Part shown: positions 34,029 to 42,674 of the stretch, one piece after another | How the letters are laid out: the number at the start of each line of letters is the position of its first letter | Numbering within the stretch: the first letter of the stretch is position 1 | From: Acidimicrobiales bacterium | Lineage (GTDB): Bacteria > Actinomycetota > Acidimicrobiia > Acidimicrobiales > Aldehydirespiratoraceae | Assembly: GCA_029246685.1 (NCBI GenBank) | Contig: JAQWMR010000016.1 | Coordinates: 774,877 to 838,876, forward strand | Direction: 5' to 3' | DNA: 64,000 bases | Made by a program: the position numbers and the translations under genes | Notes under the pieces: model-generated | Told to the model about the DNA's origin: nothing | What the model saw: only the letters and a program-made list of their open reading frames with translations | Database searches by the model: none

Positions 34029-34501
34029 GTCAGCTGCCGTTCGTTCGGACCGACGAGGGCGTCCAGGTCAACCTCGCGGACTACGAGGTCGAGACGCTCG
34101 CCAACCTCATCACCGATCTGCGCTATCTCCTCATGGGCGAGGAGCACGAGATGCTTCGCCGGCTGAAGCCTCCCGCGCACCCCGGCGACGACGAGGCCGA
34201 GGCGAGTTATCGAGAGATGGTCGACGACGAGCTGCTGAAGGGCCGACTCGACGGCCTCGATGTCCTCGAAGAGACGATGGACGGTGGTGTCCTCGACGAG
34301 AGCCAGGTCGGCGCCTGGATGCAAGCGCTCAACAACCTCCGCCTCATCCTCGGCGAACGACTTTCGCTCGAGGGCGTCGATCTCGAGTCCCACGACATGC
34401 CGGACAGCCCGACCGCCGCGATCTATGGCTGGACCGGCGAGCTGCTCGAGTGGCTCGTGCGCGCCGCCACCGGCTCACTTCCCGCCGATGGCTCGAGCTA
34501 G
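34025..34501 (+). CDS. DUF2017 family protein
   Basis: This 158-residue soluble, helical protein belongs to DUF2017, which almost always follows clpS in actinobacteria. Typical blocks are VQVNLADYEVETLANLITDLRYLL-like N-terminus, WMQALNNLRLILGERL and AAIYGWTGELLEWLV. The function is unknown; the conserved linkage suggests a role with ClpS or Clp-dependent proteolysis. ATG overlaps the clpS stop. Confidence 0.88.
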   Translation: MSQLPFVRTDEGVQVNLADYEVETLANLITDLRYLLMGEEHEMLRRLKPPAHPGDDEAEASYREMVDDELLKGRLDGLDVLEETMDGGVLDESQVGAWMQALNNLRLILGERLSLEGVDLESHDMPDSPTAAIYGWTGELLEWLVRAATGSLPADGSS

Positions 34502-34526
34502 CGCGGCGAGCCGAGGGCGCGGAGTC

Positions 34527-34595
34527 GTCTCACGTTCTGCGACAAGCGACAACATCGCGCGAGCGCGGCTTGTCGCCTGTCGCACGACGTGAGAC
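34527..34595. repeat. Long imperfect inverted repeat between convergent genes
   Basis: Arm 34527-34552 and arm 34570-34595 are inverted copies of 26 bases with three mismatches, around a 17-base loop. The outer ends GTCTCACGT and ACGTGAGAC pair perfectly. It fills the gap between the convergent DUF2017 and degV genes. It could be a bidirectional terminator (no T-run seen), an extragenic repeat or a remnant of a small mobile element. Confidence 0.7.
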
Positions 34596-34630
34596 TGCAA
34601 CAAGGTTCCGGCTTGGGGTGGGCAGAGCGG

Positions 34631-35479
34631 CTAACCCACCGGGTACCAGAATCCGCCGGCGGTGCCGGGGCCCGTGTGGGCGCCGATCGACGCGCCGACC
34701 TCGTAGCGAACGAGATCGACATCGACGGCACTCTCGCGCAGGCGAGACTCGATGCCCTCGGTGAACACGATCGTGGCCGGATCGGCAAGCGAGACGCCGG
34801 CCCGAATCGGCACGCCATCGCGCAGCATGGGCTCGACCATGTGGTCGCAGAGCTCATCGACGGTGTGGCCGGTGGCCAGAAGATCGGCGGCACCGCCGAG
34901 GCCGCCGAGGACCATCACACCATCGTGATCGTCGGGGAGCCGGTCGTCCCAACGTCCGCCCGCTCGGGCGAACTCGAGCGCCTGGATGAGGAAGGTCGTG
35001 CCGACCGAGGCGGCAGCCTCCTTCGCTCTGGTCGCAGCCTCCGCGGCGGAGCCGTCTCGGGCGAGCACCTCAGCGGCCTCCCAGACGCAGCACGAGACCC
35101 CGAACGAGGCGGTACCGGAGTCGACGAGGTGCACGGGCAGGTCGACGAGTTCGGCGGCGAGGCGCGCCGCGTTGAGAGTCCCGGAGTGATCGGCGCCGAC
35201 ATGGACCGAGACGATCTCCGTCGCGCCTCGCTCGGCGAGTCGGCGATACGCGGTTGCGATCTCGCCGGGACTCGGCTGCGACGTCGACACCTCCGGCGCG
35301 TCTCCGTCGGCGGTCCCATACGCAGCGAATCGGGACCAGAAGTCGGACGGCGTCAGATCCACGCCCTCCAGGAAGCGTTCGCCATCGAGGGTGACGATCA
35401 CCGGCACGACCTCGACCCCGAGGCGCGACGCGAGATCCGGCGGCATCTGGGACGCCGAGTCGGTGACCAGGCCGATCAT
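34631..35479 (-). CDS. DegV family fatty-acid-binding protein
   Basis: DegV/FakB proteins bind a fatty acid for phosphorylation or transfer. This 282-residue protein has the N-terminal IGLVTDSASQMPPDLA, the substrate block VSTSQPSPGEIATAYRRLAERG, the lipid-pocket region VDSGTASFGVSC, and a C-terminal domain with the IVFTEGIESR region. No FakA-like kinase is adjacent. The ATG at 35479 overlaps plsY by four bases, and plsY also acts on acyl groups for phospholipid synthesis, so a joint role in lipid metabolism is likely. Confidence 0.88.
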   Translation of the reverse strand: MIGLVTDSASQMPPDLASRLGVEVVPVIVTLDGERFLEGVDLTPSDFWSRFAAYGTADGDAPEVSTSQPSPGEIATAYRRLAERGATEIVSVHVGADHSGTLNAARLAAELVDLPVHLVDSGTASFGVSCCVWEAAEVLARDGSAAEAATRAKEAAASVGTTFLIQALEFARAGGRWDDRLPDDHDGVMVLGGLGGAADLLATGHTVDELCDHMVEPMLRDGVPIRAGVSLADPATIVFTEGIESRLRESAVDVDLVRYEVGASIGAHTGPGTAGGFWYPVG

Positions 35480-36114
35480 GCGGCCTCCTCGTCCGGGACG
35501 AGCGACAGGTTGTAGGCGTCGACGTTTTCCGCCTCCGCCGCGAACCGAGCAGCAATGACGACCGATGACGCGACCGCTCCGAGTGGCAGGGCCACGGTCT
35601 GGCGCACACCACCCGGACCTTTCCAGCCGCGACGCCAGGCCAGGGTGCAGGCGAGAACGGGTGTCATCGAGGCCACCGTGGTCGCCGCCCGAGTGCGAGA
35701 CCGGAACCACGGCAGCCGAGTCGTGCCGTAACCGACGGCGATGTCGAGCGGGAGATAGGCCGGGTAGGTGCCGATCACCTGCCCGATGGATGTCGCCACG
35801 CCCTTGCCACCGGGCCGACCGGGTGGGAAGCAGTGCCCGGCGACGGCAGCGGTCGACGCGACGTTCGCACCGGCCGGCCCCGCGATCGCGGCGCCGGCCC
35901 GCGCCGCGGCGACGCCCTTGCCCACGTCCCCCGCAGCGACCACCCCGCCCCAGGTCCGCCCGAGCAGGTTCTTCACGTTCATGGCGCCGGGGTTGCCCGT
36001 TCCCTCCGTACCAAGGTCGACACCATTCAGCCGTGCGACCGCGTGGGCGGATGGCAGCGTGCCGAGGGCGTAGCCGACCACACCTGCCAGCAGGACACGA
36101 ACGGGAGATGTCAC
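35476..36114 (-). CDS. plsY: Glycerol-3-phosphate acyltransferase PlsY-like
   Basis: PlsY transfers an acyl group from acyl phosphate to glycerol-3-phosphate. The 212-residue membrane protein has the conserved GTEGTGNPGAMNVKNLLG block (usual form GSGNxGATN) and GHCFPPGRPGGKGVATSIG, both active-site loops, with hydrophobic segments around them. The third, C-terminal motif is weak and the protein is rich in Ala and Arg there, so it is a divergent member. The start is GTG at 36114. It is co-transcribed with degV. Confidence 0.82.
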   Translation of the reverse strand: MTSPVRVLLAGVVGYALGTLPSAHAVARLNGVDLGTEGTGNPGAMNVKNLLGRTWGGVVAAGDVGKGVAAARAGAAIAGPAGANVASTAAVAGHCFPPGRPGGKGVATSIGQVIGTYPAYLPLDIAVGYGTTRLPWFRSRTRAATTVASMTPVLACTLAWRRGWKGPGGVRQTVALPLGAVASSVVIAARFAAEAENVDAYNLSLVPDEEAA

Positions 36115-36254
36115 GGACGCGACCGTAGCGAGCCGGGGCCAGCTATCGAGGAGAGAGTCACGACGCGGGAACCGGCAGAGACAGATCGGTATTCCCGTGC
36201 CGACTCTCGACGTCGATCCCCTATCCTTGTGGCTCGGTCGGTTCGCCGATCAGG

Positions 36255-36327
36255 GCCCCGTTCGTCCAGTGGCCTAGGACGCTGGCCTTTCACGCCGGTA
36301 ACACGGGTTCGAATCCCGTACGGGGTA
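36255..36327 (+). tRNA. trnE: tRNA-Glu (anticodon TTC)
   Basis: The 73-base cloverleaf has acceptor GCCCCGT with ACGGGGT (a G-U pair at position 1), a D-arm containing AGTGGCCTAGGAC, the anticodon stem CTGGC/GCCGG with loop CTTTCAC giving anticodon TTC, and the T-arm GGGTTCGAATCCC. The discriminator is A and no CCA is encoded. A TATCCT box at 36222-36227 may be its promoter -10 element. A strong terminator follows 16 bases downstream. Confidence 0.93.
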
Positions 36328-36343
36328 CCGCATGTCGGTAGCA

Positions 36344-36377
36344 GGGTCCGCTCTCCAGAGCGGACCCTTTGCCCTTT
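36344..36377 (+). terminator. Intrinsic terminator of the tRNA-Glu gene
   Basis: GGGTCCGCTC (36344-36353) and GAGCGGACCC (36358-36367) form a perfect ten-base stem with a TCCA loop, followed by TTTGCCCTTT. It ends the tRNA transcript before the convergent acyl-CoA ligase gene. Confidence 0.85.
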
Positions 36378-36390
36378 GAAGCGCTTGCCT

Positions 36391-38034
36391 TCAGCCGACG
36401 CCAAGGACGTCGAGCCGTCCACGAGTTGCGAACTCCGCGCGTAGCGCCGTGGCGGCCGCGTCCGTGAGCGGCTCATAGCCGCTGCCCCGCCGGACCCAGA
36501 CCGGGTCGGCGCACTCCCAGAACTCGCGCCGCAGCGCGCGGCTGAGCACCTTGTTGGTCGCCGTCATCGGGAGCTCGTCGGCGACCCGCACAAATTGCGG
36601 CGTTGCTTTCGTTCCGAGGTCGGCCTGGTCGGCGAGGAACGAAGCGAACTCGGACGGATCGAATCCTTCTCCGTCAGCCATGCGCAGGGCGAGCATGACC
36701 TGATCGCCCACGATCGGATCGGGCACGGCGTAGGCAGCAACAACGCCGACGCGTGGATGCCGCGACACGATCCGTTCGATCGTCACGGCGGCGATGTTCT
36801 CCCCGTCGACGCGCATCCAGTCCGCGTCACGGCCGACGAAATAGATGAAGTCGTCGTCATCTCGGTAGCCGAGGTCACCGGTCCAGAAAATCCCGTCGCG
36901 GGTCTTGTCGGCTTGGGCATCGGGGTTGTTCCAGTAGCCCTCGAACTCGAGGTCATCGCTCACTCGGGCGATCTCGCCGACTGCGTCTTCCACGTTCACG
37001 AGCGCACCGGCCTCGTCGAAGCGGGCGCGCGGACACTCCTCGCCGGTCTCGGCATCGAGAATCGTCGTGCCGGGTCCGCCGATGCCCAACGCCGTCTCCG
37101 GCATCCCGGAAACGCGAAAGATGGTCACGCCACCCTCGGACGACCCGTATGCATCCGACACCTGGCAATCGAATCGGGCCGCGAAGCGTTCGAGGTCAGC
37201 CGCAGCGCCCTCGTTGCCGTAGACGAACCGCAGCGTGTTGTCCGCGTCGTCCGGAGCCTCGACAGTGGCGAGGACGTACGCCAGCACCTTGCCGACGTAG
37301 TTGGCGTGGGTGGCGCCGTAGCGACGCACGTCCGGCAGGAAGGACGAGGCCGAGAACTTCCGGCGTAACGCAAGGGTCGCCCCGCCTCCGAGCGCAGCGA
37401 TCCAGCCCGACATCATCCCGTTGCCGTGGAAGAGCGGCATCGAGCAGTAGAGCGTGTCGCCGGGCGCGATGCCGCGACGCTCCGCGATGAGCGGACCGAT
37501 CTCGGCGATCCGGCGTTGCGAGCAGATCGACGCCTTCGGGTCGCCGCTCGTCCCCGAGGTGAAGATCAGGAGGAACGGCGCCGCCTCGTCGATGTCGACA
37601 TCCGGGGCGGGTGATCCACGATGTGACTCGACCGCCTCGCTCCAACGCGGCGAGTCGACGACGTAGGTCGCGTCGGCCCCCACGCCGGTGTCGACCCCCT
37701 CGAGCAGGGGAAGAAGCTTCATCTCGGTGATCAGGACCGCGCAATCCGTGTGGCGTATGTCGCGTTCGAGTTCGGCCCCTCGGCGTGTGGGGTTGATCCC
37801 CACCACGGTCGCGCCGGCGATCGCGGCACCCCCGAGGAGGAACACGTAGTCGGCCACGTTCTCGAGCAATACGCCGACGTGGAACGGTGCGTCGGCAGGC
37901 TTGTGGGCCAGCAGCAGATGCGCGCGAGCGACCGACTCCTCTACGTACGAGCGGAACGTCCACGTCTCGTCGTCGATCCGGAGACCGACGTTGTCGTCTT
38001 CAGCTCGAGCGAGCACGAGCTCAGCGACGTTCAC
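36391..38034 (-). CDS. AMP-dependent acyl-CoA ligase
   Basis: This 547-residue ligase activates a carboxylic acid to its CoA thioester through an acyl-AMP. Its ATP/AMP motif is IFTSGTSGDPKASI, with AYGSSEGG and FWTGDLGYRDDDDFIYFVGR downstream; the C-terminal Lys motif is TATNKVLSR. It resembles actinobacterial FadD ligases of sterol and lipid clusters (FadD17/FadD19-like). The substrate is unknown. The start is GTG at 38034, overlapping the amidohydrolase stop. It is the last gene of a three-gene unit under operator A. Confidence 0.88.
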   Translation of the reverse strand: MNVAELVLARAEDDNVGLRIDDETWTFRSYVEESVARAHLLLAHKPADAPFHVGVLLENVADYVFLLGGAAIAGATVVGINPTRRGAELERDIRHTDCAVLITEMKLLPLLEGVDTGVGADATYVVDSPRWSEAVESHRGSPAPDVDIDEAAPFLLIFTSGTSGDPKASICSQRRIAEIGPLIAERRGIAPGDTLYCSMPLFHGNGMMSGWIAALGGGATLALRRKFSASSFLPDVRRYGATHANYVGKVLAYVLATVEAPDDADNTLRFVYGNEGAAADLERFAARFDCQVSDAYGSSEGGVTIFRVSGMPETALGIGGPGTTILDAETGEECPRARFDEAGALVNVEDAVGEIARVSDDLEFEGYWNNPDAQADKTRDGIFWTGDLGYRDDDDFIYFVGRDADWMRVDGENIAAVTIERIVSRHPRVGVVAAYAVPDPIVGDQVMLALRMADGEGFDPSEFASFLADQADLGTKATPQFVRVADELPMTATNKVLSRALRREFWECADPVWVRRGSGYEPLTDAAATALRAEFATRGRLDVLGVG

Positions 38035-39125
38035 GGTGCGGTCGCCACCACCGAGTCTTCGAAGCCGAAGACCCGCGCCGCGTTGCCGCCGAGAATCGCC
38101 GATGCGTCCTCCGTGGACAGATGACCGAAGGAACCCGCGATGATCTCCTGCGAGTGCGGGAAGGTGCTCTCCGGGTGTGGGTAGTCGTTGCCCCACATGA
38201 GCGGGCTCGACCCCGTGAACTGGACATTGTTGAGCGCGATCGGGTCGTTCTGGAACGTCACGTGGATCTGGCGTCGGATGTAGAAGCTCGGCGGCTCGGC
38301 GAGCTTGGGCTTCGCCCACCCGGCGTGATCTCGGTAGTACTCGTCGAGTGTGTGCATCGCCCAGGCGACCCAGCCGCCGTTGACCTCCACGAACACGAAA
38401 TGCAGGTTCGGATGGCGCTCGAGGATGCCGGAGCACGACAGCAGGGCGGCCGCGCGCGGCCCCATGCTCTGCGTCGTCAGGAGGTTCGCGGTCGATGAGC
38501 CCCAGCCACGGTAGGCGACCATGTCGTGGCCACTCCCCTGATGCATCGCGATCGGGAGGCCGAGATCGTCGAGCGCGTCCCAGAGGCGCTCCCACTCGGG
38601 CATGTTCCACTCGGGTGTGCCGACGAGCGGCAGCATGATCGCGCCGAAGCCCTGGGCTGCGGCCAGCTCCGCATCCTCGATGCACTCGTCGACGTCCCAG
38701 ATGGACATCATCGCCGCGCACTTCACCCGATCGGACTGGCCGACGAGCCGTTCACGGACCCAGTCGTTGTAGATGTGACAACACCGGCGCCCGAGGTCGC
38801 CGTCGTCCAGGCGCCAGATGTAGAGGCCGATCGTCGGGAAGATGATCTCGCCCCGGATGCCGTCCTCTCGCATCATGTCGAGCCGGTGATCGACTGTCGC
38901 GGCGGACCAGCGCCGCTGCTCCTGCTCCTCGGCGGCAGCAGGGTTCAGGTTCCCCCAGCCGAGGTCACTGCCGTCGAGCACGAGGGACCAGCCGCCGTCG
39001 CCGCCGGCTTCGATCCGGCGCGGGGCACGTTCGCGGAGACCCTCGGGCAGGCGATCGAACCAGAGGTCGTGGGGCTCGTCGACATGGCAGTCAGCCGAGA
39101 GTTTCGGAATGGTCGTAAGGCTCAT
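38031..39125 (-). CDS. Amidohydrolase family 2 protein
   Basis: This 364-residue metal-dependent hydrolase or decarboxylase has the amidohydrolase-2 (ACMSD-like) barrel. The N-terminal motif is ADCHVDEPHDLW, the central His block is PIAMHQGSGHD and the C-terminal Asp motif is MWGNDYPHPESTFPHS. This version, with GNDYPHPES, is frequent in actinobacterial sterol and lipid clusters, where its reaction is not known. A GGAG stretch precedes the ATG at 39125. It lies between the P450 and ligase genes in one transcript. Confidence 0.85.
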   Translation of the reverse strand: MSLTTIPKLSADCHVDEPHDLWFDRLPEGLRERAPRRIEAGGDGGWSLVLDGSDLGWGNLNPAAAEEQEQRRWSAATVDHRLDMMREDGIRGEIIFPTIGLYIWRLDDGDLGRRCCHIYNDWVRERLVGQSDRVKCAAMMSIWDVDECIEDAELAAAQGFGAIMLPLVGTPEWNMPEWERLWDALDDLGLPIAMHQGSGHDMVAYRGWGSSTANLLTTQSMGPRAAALLSCSGILERHPNLHFVFVEVNGGWVAWAMHTLDEYYRDHAGWAKPKLAEPPSFYIRRQIHVTFQNDPIALNNVQFTGSSPLMWGNDYPHPESTFPHSQEIIAGSFGHLSTEDASAILGGNAARVFGFEDSVVATAP

Positions 39126-39135
39126 CTGGACTCCT

Positions 39136-40338
39136 TCAGACCGTGACAGGGCACATGGCCGGGCCCCGCACGGTGTTGGTCTTGACGTATTCGACGTCGT
39201 CGGGTTCGACGTGGAACTCGGGGAATCGAGCGAGCATCTCCTCGAGGCCGATGCGCCCTTCGAGACGGGCGAGGGCAGCACCCAGGCAGTAGTGGGCGCC
39301 GTATCCGAGGCTCAGGTGCCGGTCGATCCGGCGACCGGCGTCGAACTCATGGGCCCGCTCATAGTGACGCTCGTCGCGGCCGGCCGCCCCGGTGAGCAGC
39401 AACATCTTCGATCCTTCGGGCACAACTTGTCCGTGCAGCTCCACAGCGCGGGCGACGTAGCGACCCTGCGTGGGCGACGGTGCCTCGAAGCGCAGCATCT
39501 CGTCGACCGCGTTGTCGCACAACGACGGATCCTCGACGAGCCGACGACGCTCGTCGGGCCAGTTCGACAGGACGACGGCCGACGATCCGAGCAGCCTGGC
39601 GACCGTCTCGTTCCCGGCGATGCTGATCAGCATGATCATCGCCATCGTCTCGATGTCGCTGAGTCCGCGCACAGTGCCATCGAGATCTTCCATCTCGGCG
39701 GCGATGAGCTCGGAGACCATGTCGTTCTGGGGATTGGCCCGGCGCTCGACGATGGTGTTCCAGTAGTAGCCGTGCAGCTTGTCGCTGTCGGCGAGCGCTT
39801 CGGCGCTCCGTTCCTCTTCGCCGTCCTCGCGGTGAACCTGCGCGTCGCTCCAGATGCGCAGGTTGTCGTGGTCCTCCTCGGGGAAGCCGAGGAGTGAGCT
39901 GATCACCATCACCGGAAGCCGGGCAGTGAACTCGCCGACAATGTCGAATCGCTCGCGGCCGACGAGCGGATCGAGGTAGCCGGCGCAGAGCGTGCGGATG
40001 CGTTGCTCGAGGTGACCGATCGCCCGAGGTGTGAACCACCGGCCGACCACCCTGCGCAACACATCGTGATGCGGCGGGTCGAGTTCGATCATCGACGCCA
40101 GCTCACGCTCGGTCCCGATCGTGTCGAGCGTGACCCCCTTCGCCGAACTGAAGGTCGACGCGTCGAGCGAGGCCTCCATCACGTCCTCGAAGCGGCTGAG
40201 GGCGAAGAAGTCGTAGCGCTCGTTGTAATAGAGCGGCGCGTCGTCGCGGAGCCCCTGCCAGGCGGCGTACGGCGACCGGCGAAGATCGTCGTCGTACGGA
40301 TCCCAGTAGGGCGTCCCCCGGGAGGGCTCTTGGCTCAT
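39136..40338 (-). CDS. Cytochrome P450
   Basis: A soluble 400-residue bacterial P450 monooxygenase. The heme-binding loop is LGYGAHYCLGAALARLEG with Cys351. The ExxR pair is Glu280/Arg283. The I-helix oxygen-activation motif reads AGNET (241-245), with Glu in place of the usual Asp before Thr. ELDPPHHDVLRR and a GRYVARAVELHG strand match the family. It needs ferredoxin and a reductase, neither of which is nearby. It is the first gene leftward from operator A, so it is probably the first-expressed member of its unit. Confidence 0.93.
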   Translation of the reverse strand: MSQEPSRGTPYWDPYDDDLRRSPYAAWQGLRDDAPLYYNERYDFFALSRFEDVMEASLDASTFSSAKGVTLDTIGTERELASMIELDPPHHDVLRRVVGRWFTPRAIGHLEQRIRTLCAGYLDPLVGRERFDIVGEFTARLPVMVISSLLGFPEEDHDNLRIWSDAQVHREDGEEERSAEALADSDKLHGYYWNTIVERRANPQNDMVSELIAAEMEDLDGTVRGLSDIETMAMIMLISIAGNETVARLLGSSAVVLSNWPDERRRLVEDPSLCDNAVDEMLRFEAPSPTQGRYVARAVELHGQVVPEGSKMLLLTGAAGRDERHYERAHEFDAGRRIDRHLSLGYGAHYCLGAALARLEGRIGLEEMLARFPEFHVEPDDVEYVKTNTVRGPAMCPVTV

Positions 40339-40394
40339 CGCGTTTCTCCCCGTGCGCTGACCACGGTCCTATGACTAGAGTGCCTCTGAGGACG

Positions 40395-40423
40395 ATAGTA
40401 CAAAGTCTGCCTCTTTGTACAAT
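40395..40423. promoter_or_regulatory. Operator A, shared TetR-type site in a divergent promoter
   Basis: Left half ATAGTAC (40395-40401), 15 bases, right half GTACAAT (40417-40423). Inside, GTACAAAG and CTTTGTAC are a perfect eight-base inverted repeat. TACAAT at 40418-40423 is also a good -10 element for the dehydrogenase gene at 40450. The same layout and spacing occur at four other divergent promoters of the island. Confidence 0.75.
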
Positions 40424-40449
40424 GCCGACCGCCGGGGGATGATCGCACG

Positions 40450-42666
40450 GTGAAACTCGATCTCGACGACCACCACGGACTCCTGCTGACCTCATTCGAC
40501 GAGCTGTTCAGCACCGAGTCGAGCAGCTCGCGCGTGCGGGCCGCCGAGCAGACCGGCTTCGATGCGGAGCTGTGGAACTCCCTCACCGAGGTCGGCGCCG
40601 TCTCGATGCTGGTCACGCCCGAGGCGGGAGGCGGCGGCGGGTCCCTCTTCGACGCGGCCCTGATCCTCGACCGCGCCGGCGCCTACACCGCTTCGGTCCC
40701 GCTGGCCGAAGCGATGCTCGCGGGCCAGCTGCTCGAACAGATCGATTCTCGGGCTGATCATCTGCGGGCACTCGTCGACGGATCGACCTCGGTGCTGTTT
40801 GCTCCCCGCCCGCTGCACGGCCCCTCGGAGCTCGTTCGCGGCGGCGTGTTCGCCGACGCGATCGTCGGACTGCGCGGCGACGACCTCGTCCTGCTGTCGC
40901 GGCCGCAAGCACCCGCGCCGACAGACGATCTCGGCAACAGCGGCCTCGCCCGGTGGGACACCACCGGCCCCGCCGACGTGCTCGCCACCGGTGCTGACGC
41001 GCATCGGCTGTTCTCCACGACGCTCACGCAATGGCGGATCCTCGCCGCCGCCGCGCTCGTCGGGCTCTCCCGCAAAGCGCTCGAGCTCGGCGCCGCGTAC
41101 GCCTCCGAACGCGTCCAGTTCGACCGTCGCATCGGCGAGTTTCAAGGCATCGCCCACCCGCTGGCCAACGGCGTCACCGAGATCGAGGGCGCGCGCCTCC
41201 TTCTCTGGGACGCGTTGATCCAGTGCGGCGAAGGCGGTCGAGGAGCGCACCCGACCGCGGCGTTGGCGTTCGGTTGGGCGGCCGAAGCGGCAGCGCGCGC
41301 GACGGGGACTGCCCTGCACACGCTCGGGGGCTACGGCCTCGCGCTCGAGTACGACCTGCAGCTCTACCAGCGGCGGGCCAAGGCATGGTCCGCGCTCGCG
41401 GGCGACCCACGGGCCGCCTATCTCGATGCCGCCCGCGGTCTCTGGGACGACGAGCCAAAGCCGGCGCCATCAGGCGATCCCGCCCCGGTCAGCTTCGAGC
41501 TCGGCCCGAAGGCCGAGACATTTCGCGCCTCGGTTCAGGAGTTCCTCGCATCCGACCCGCCCTCCGCTCACGGCTGCGACATCCGCGACGGATGGGACGG
41601 CCATCGCCCAGCGTTCCATGCAGCACTCGCGCAGGCGGGCTTCGCCTTCGCCGGCTGGCCGACGGAGTACGGCGGCTCGGGTCGCGACCCCTACGAGATG
41701 ACGGCCATGCTCCAGGAGCTTTATTCGGCCGGTGTCTCACTCCATCCGATCGCCAACGCCCGCATGGTCGGCGAGGCGCTCCTGAAGTTCGCCGCCACGG
41801 AGCTACTCGACGAGGTCATGCCCCGCCTGTGTGCGGGTGACGTGATCACCTGTCTCGGCTACTCCGAGCCCGAGTCGGGGTCCGACGTCGCCGCCGCCCA
41901 GACGAAGGCCGTACGAGACGGCGACGAGTGGTTGATCAACGGTCAGAAGATGTTCACGAGCGGCGCCGACATCTGCGACTACGTCTTCCTGCTCACCCGC
42001 ACCGATCCCGACGTGCCGAAGCACCGTGGGCTCACGATGTTCCTCGTCCCCCTCGACTCGCCGGGCATCGAGATCCAGCCTCTCCAGACGCTGAGCGACG
42101 AGAAGACGAACGCCACCTTCTACACCAACGTTCGAGTCCCCGATCGCTATCGCGTCGGCGATGTCGACAAGGGCATGTCGGTCGTGGGCTACGCCCTCGA
42201 GATCGAGCACGGCGGCGGCGGTGTCGGCCTTTTCGCCCGGGCCCATCTCGACGCGCTCGAGGCAGCGGTCGACTGGGCGACGACGGCTCCGCTCGGCGAC
42301 GGGACAGCGCTCGACGATCCCCTCGTGCGCGTCCGCCTCGCCCGCGTCACCGCTCGCGCCCGGATCTCCGCACTGTTCAACCTGCGATCCCTGTGGCGCG
42401 GCGCCGAAGGTCACCCCAACCGCGCGGAGGGCCCGATGTCGAAGCTCTTCAGCGCCGAGGCCTACATCGAGGACGCCGCGGATCTCGTCGATCTCGCGGC
42501 GCCGGAGTCCCTCCTCACGGCGGCGGATCCCGCGTCGATCCACGACGGCGAACTCGAGTTCGGCTACCGGCTCTCCGCCGCGACAAGCATCTACGGCGGG
42601 TCGAGCGAGATCATGCGCAGCATCATCGCCGAGGTCGCTCTCGGCATGCCGCGGAGCCGGAGCTGA
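40450..42666 (+). CDS. Two-domain fused acyl-CoA dehydrogenase (FadE34-like layout)
   Basis: This 738-residue protein contains two acyl-CoA dehydrogenase domains in one chain. The N-terminal copy (about 1-335) ends with ALVGLSRKALELGAAYASER, VQFDRRIGEFQGIAH and LHTLGGYGLALEYDLQLY. The C-terminal copy (about 355-738) has WPTEYGGSGRDPYEMTAM, YSEPESGSDVAAAQTKAVRD and YGGSSEIMRSIIAEVALGMP. Double-domain dehydrogenases such as FadE34 oxidise steroid side-chain CoA esters; resemblance in layout suggests bulky ring-bearing substrates. The N-terminal domain probably lacks its own catalytic base. The start is GTG at 40450. Confidence 0.88.
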   Translation: MKLDLDDHHGLLLTSFDELFSTESSSSRVRAAEQTGFDAELWNSLTEVGAVSMLVTPEAGGGGGSLFDAALILDRAGAYTASVPLAEAMLAGQLLEQIDSRADHLRALVDGSTSVLFAPRPLHGPSELVRGGVFADAIVGLRGDDLVLLSRPQAPAPTDDLGNSGLARWDTTGPADVLATGADAHRLFSTTLTQWRILAAAALVGLSRKALELGAAYASERVQFDRRIGEFQGIAHPLANGVTEIEGARLLLWDALIQCGEGGRGAHPTAALAFGWAAEAAARATGTALHTLGGYGLALEYDLQLYQRRAKAWSALAGDPRAAYLDAARGLWDDEPKPAPSGDPAPVSFELGPKAETFRASVQEFLASDPPSAHGCDIRDGWDGHRPAFHAALAQAGFAFAGWPTEYGGSGRDPYEMTAMLQELYSAGVSLHPIANARMVGEALLKFAATELLDEVMPRLCAGDVITCLGYSEPESGSDVAAAQTKAVRDGDEWLINGQKMFTSGADICDYVFLLTRTDPDVPKHRGLTMFLVPLDSPGIEIQPLQTLSDEKTNATFYTNVRVPDRYRVGDVDKGMSVVGYALEIEHGGGGVGLFARAHLDALEAAVDWATTAPLGDGTALDDPLVRVRLARVTARARISALFNLRSLWRGAEGHPNRAEGPMSKLFSAEAYIEDAADLVDLAAPESLLTAADPASIHDGELEFGYRLSAATSIYGGSSEIMRSIIAEVALGMPRSRS

Positions 42667-42674
42667 CAACTTCG

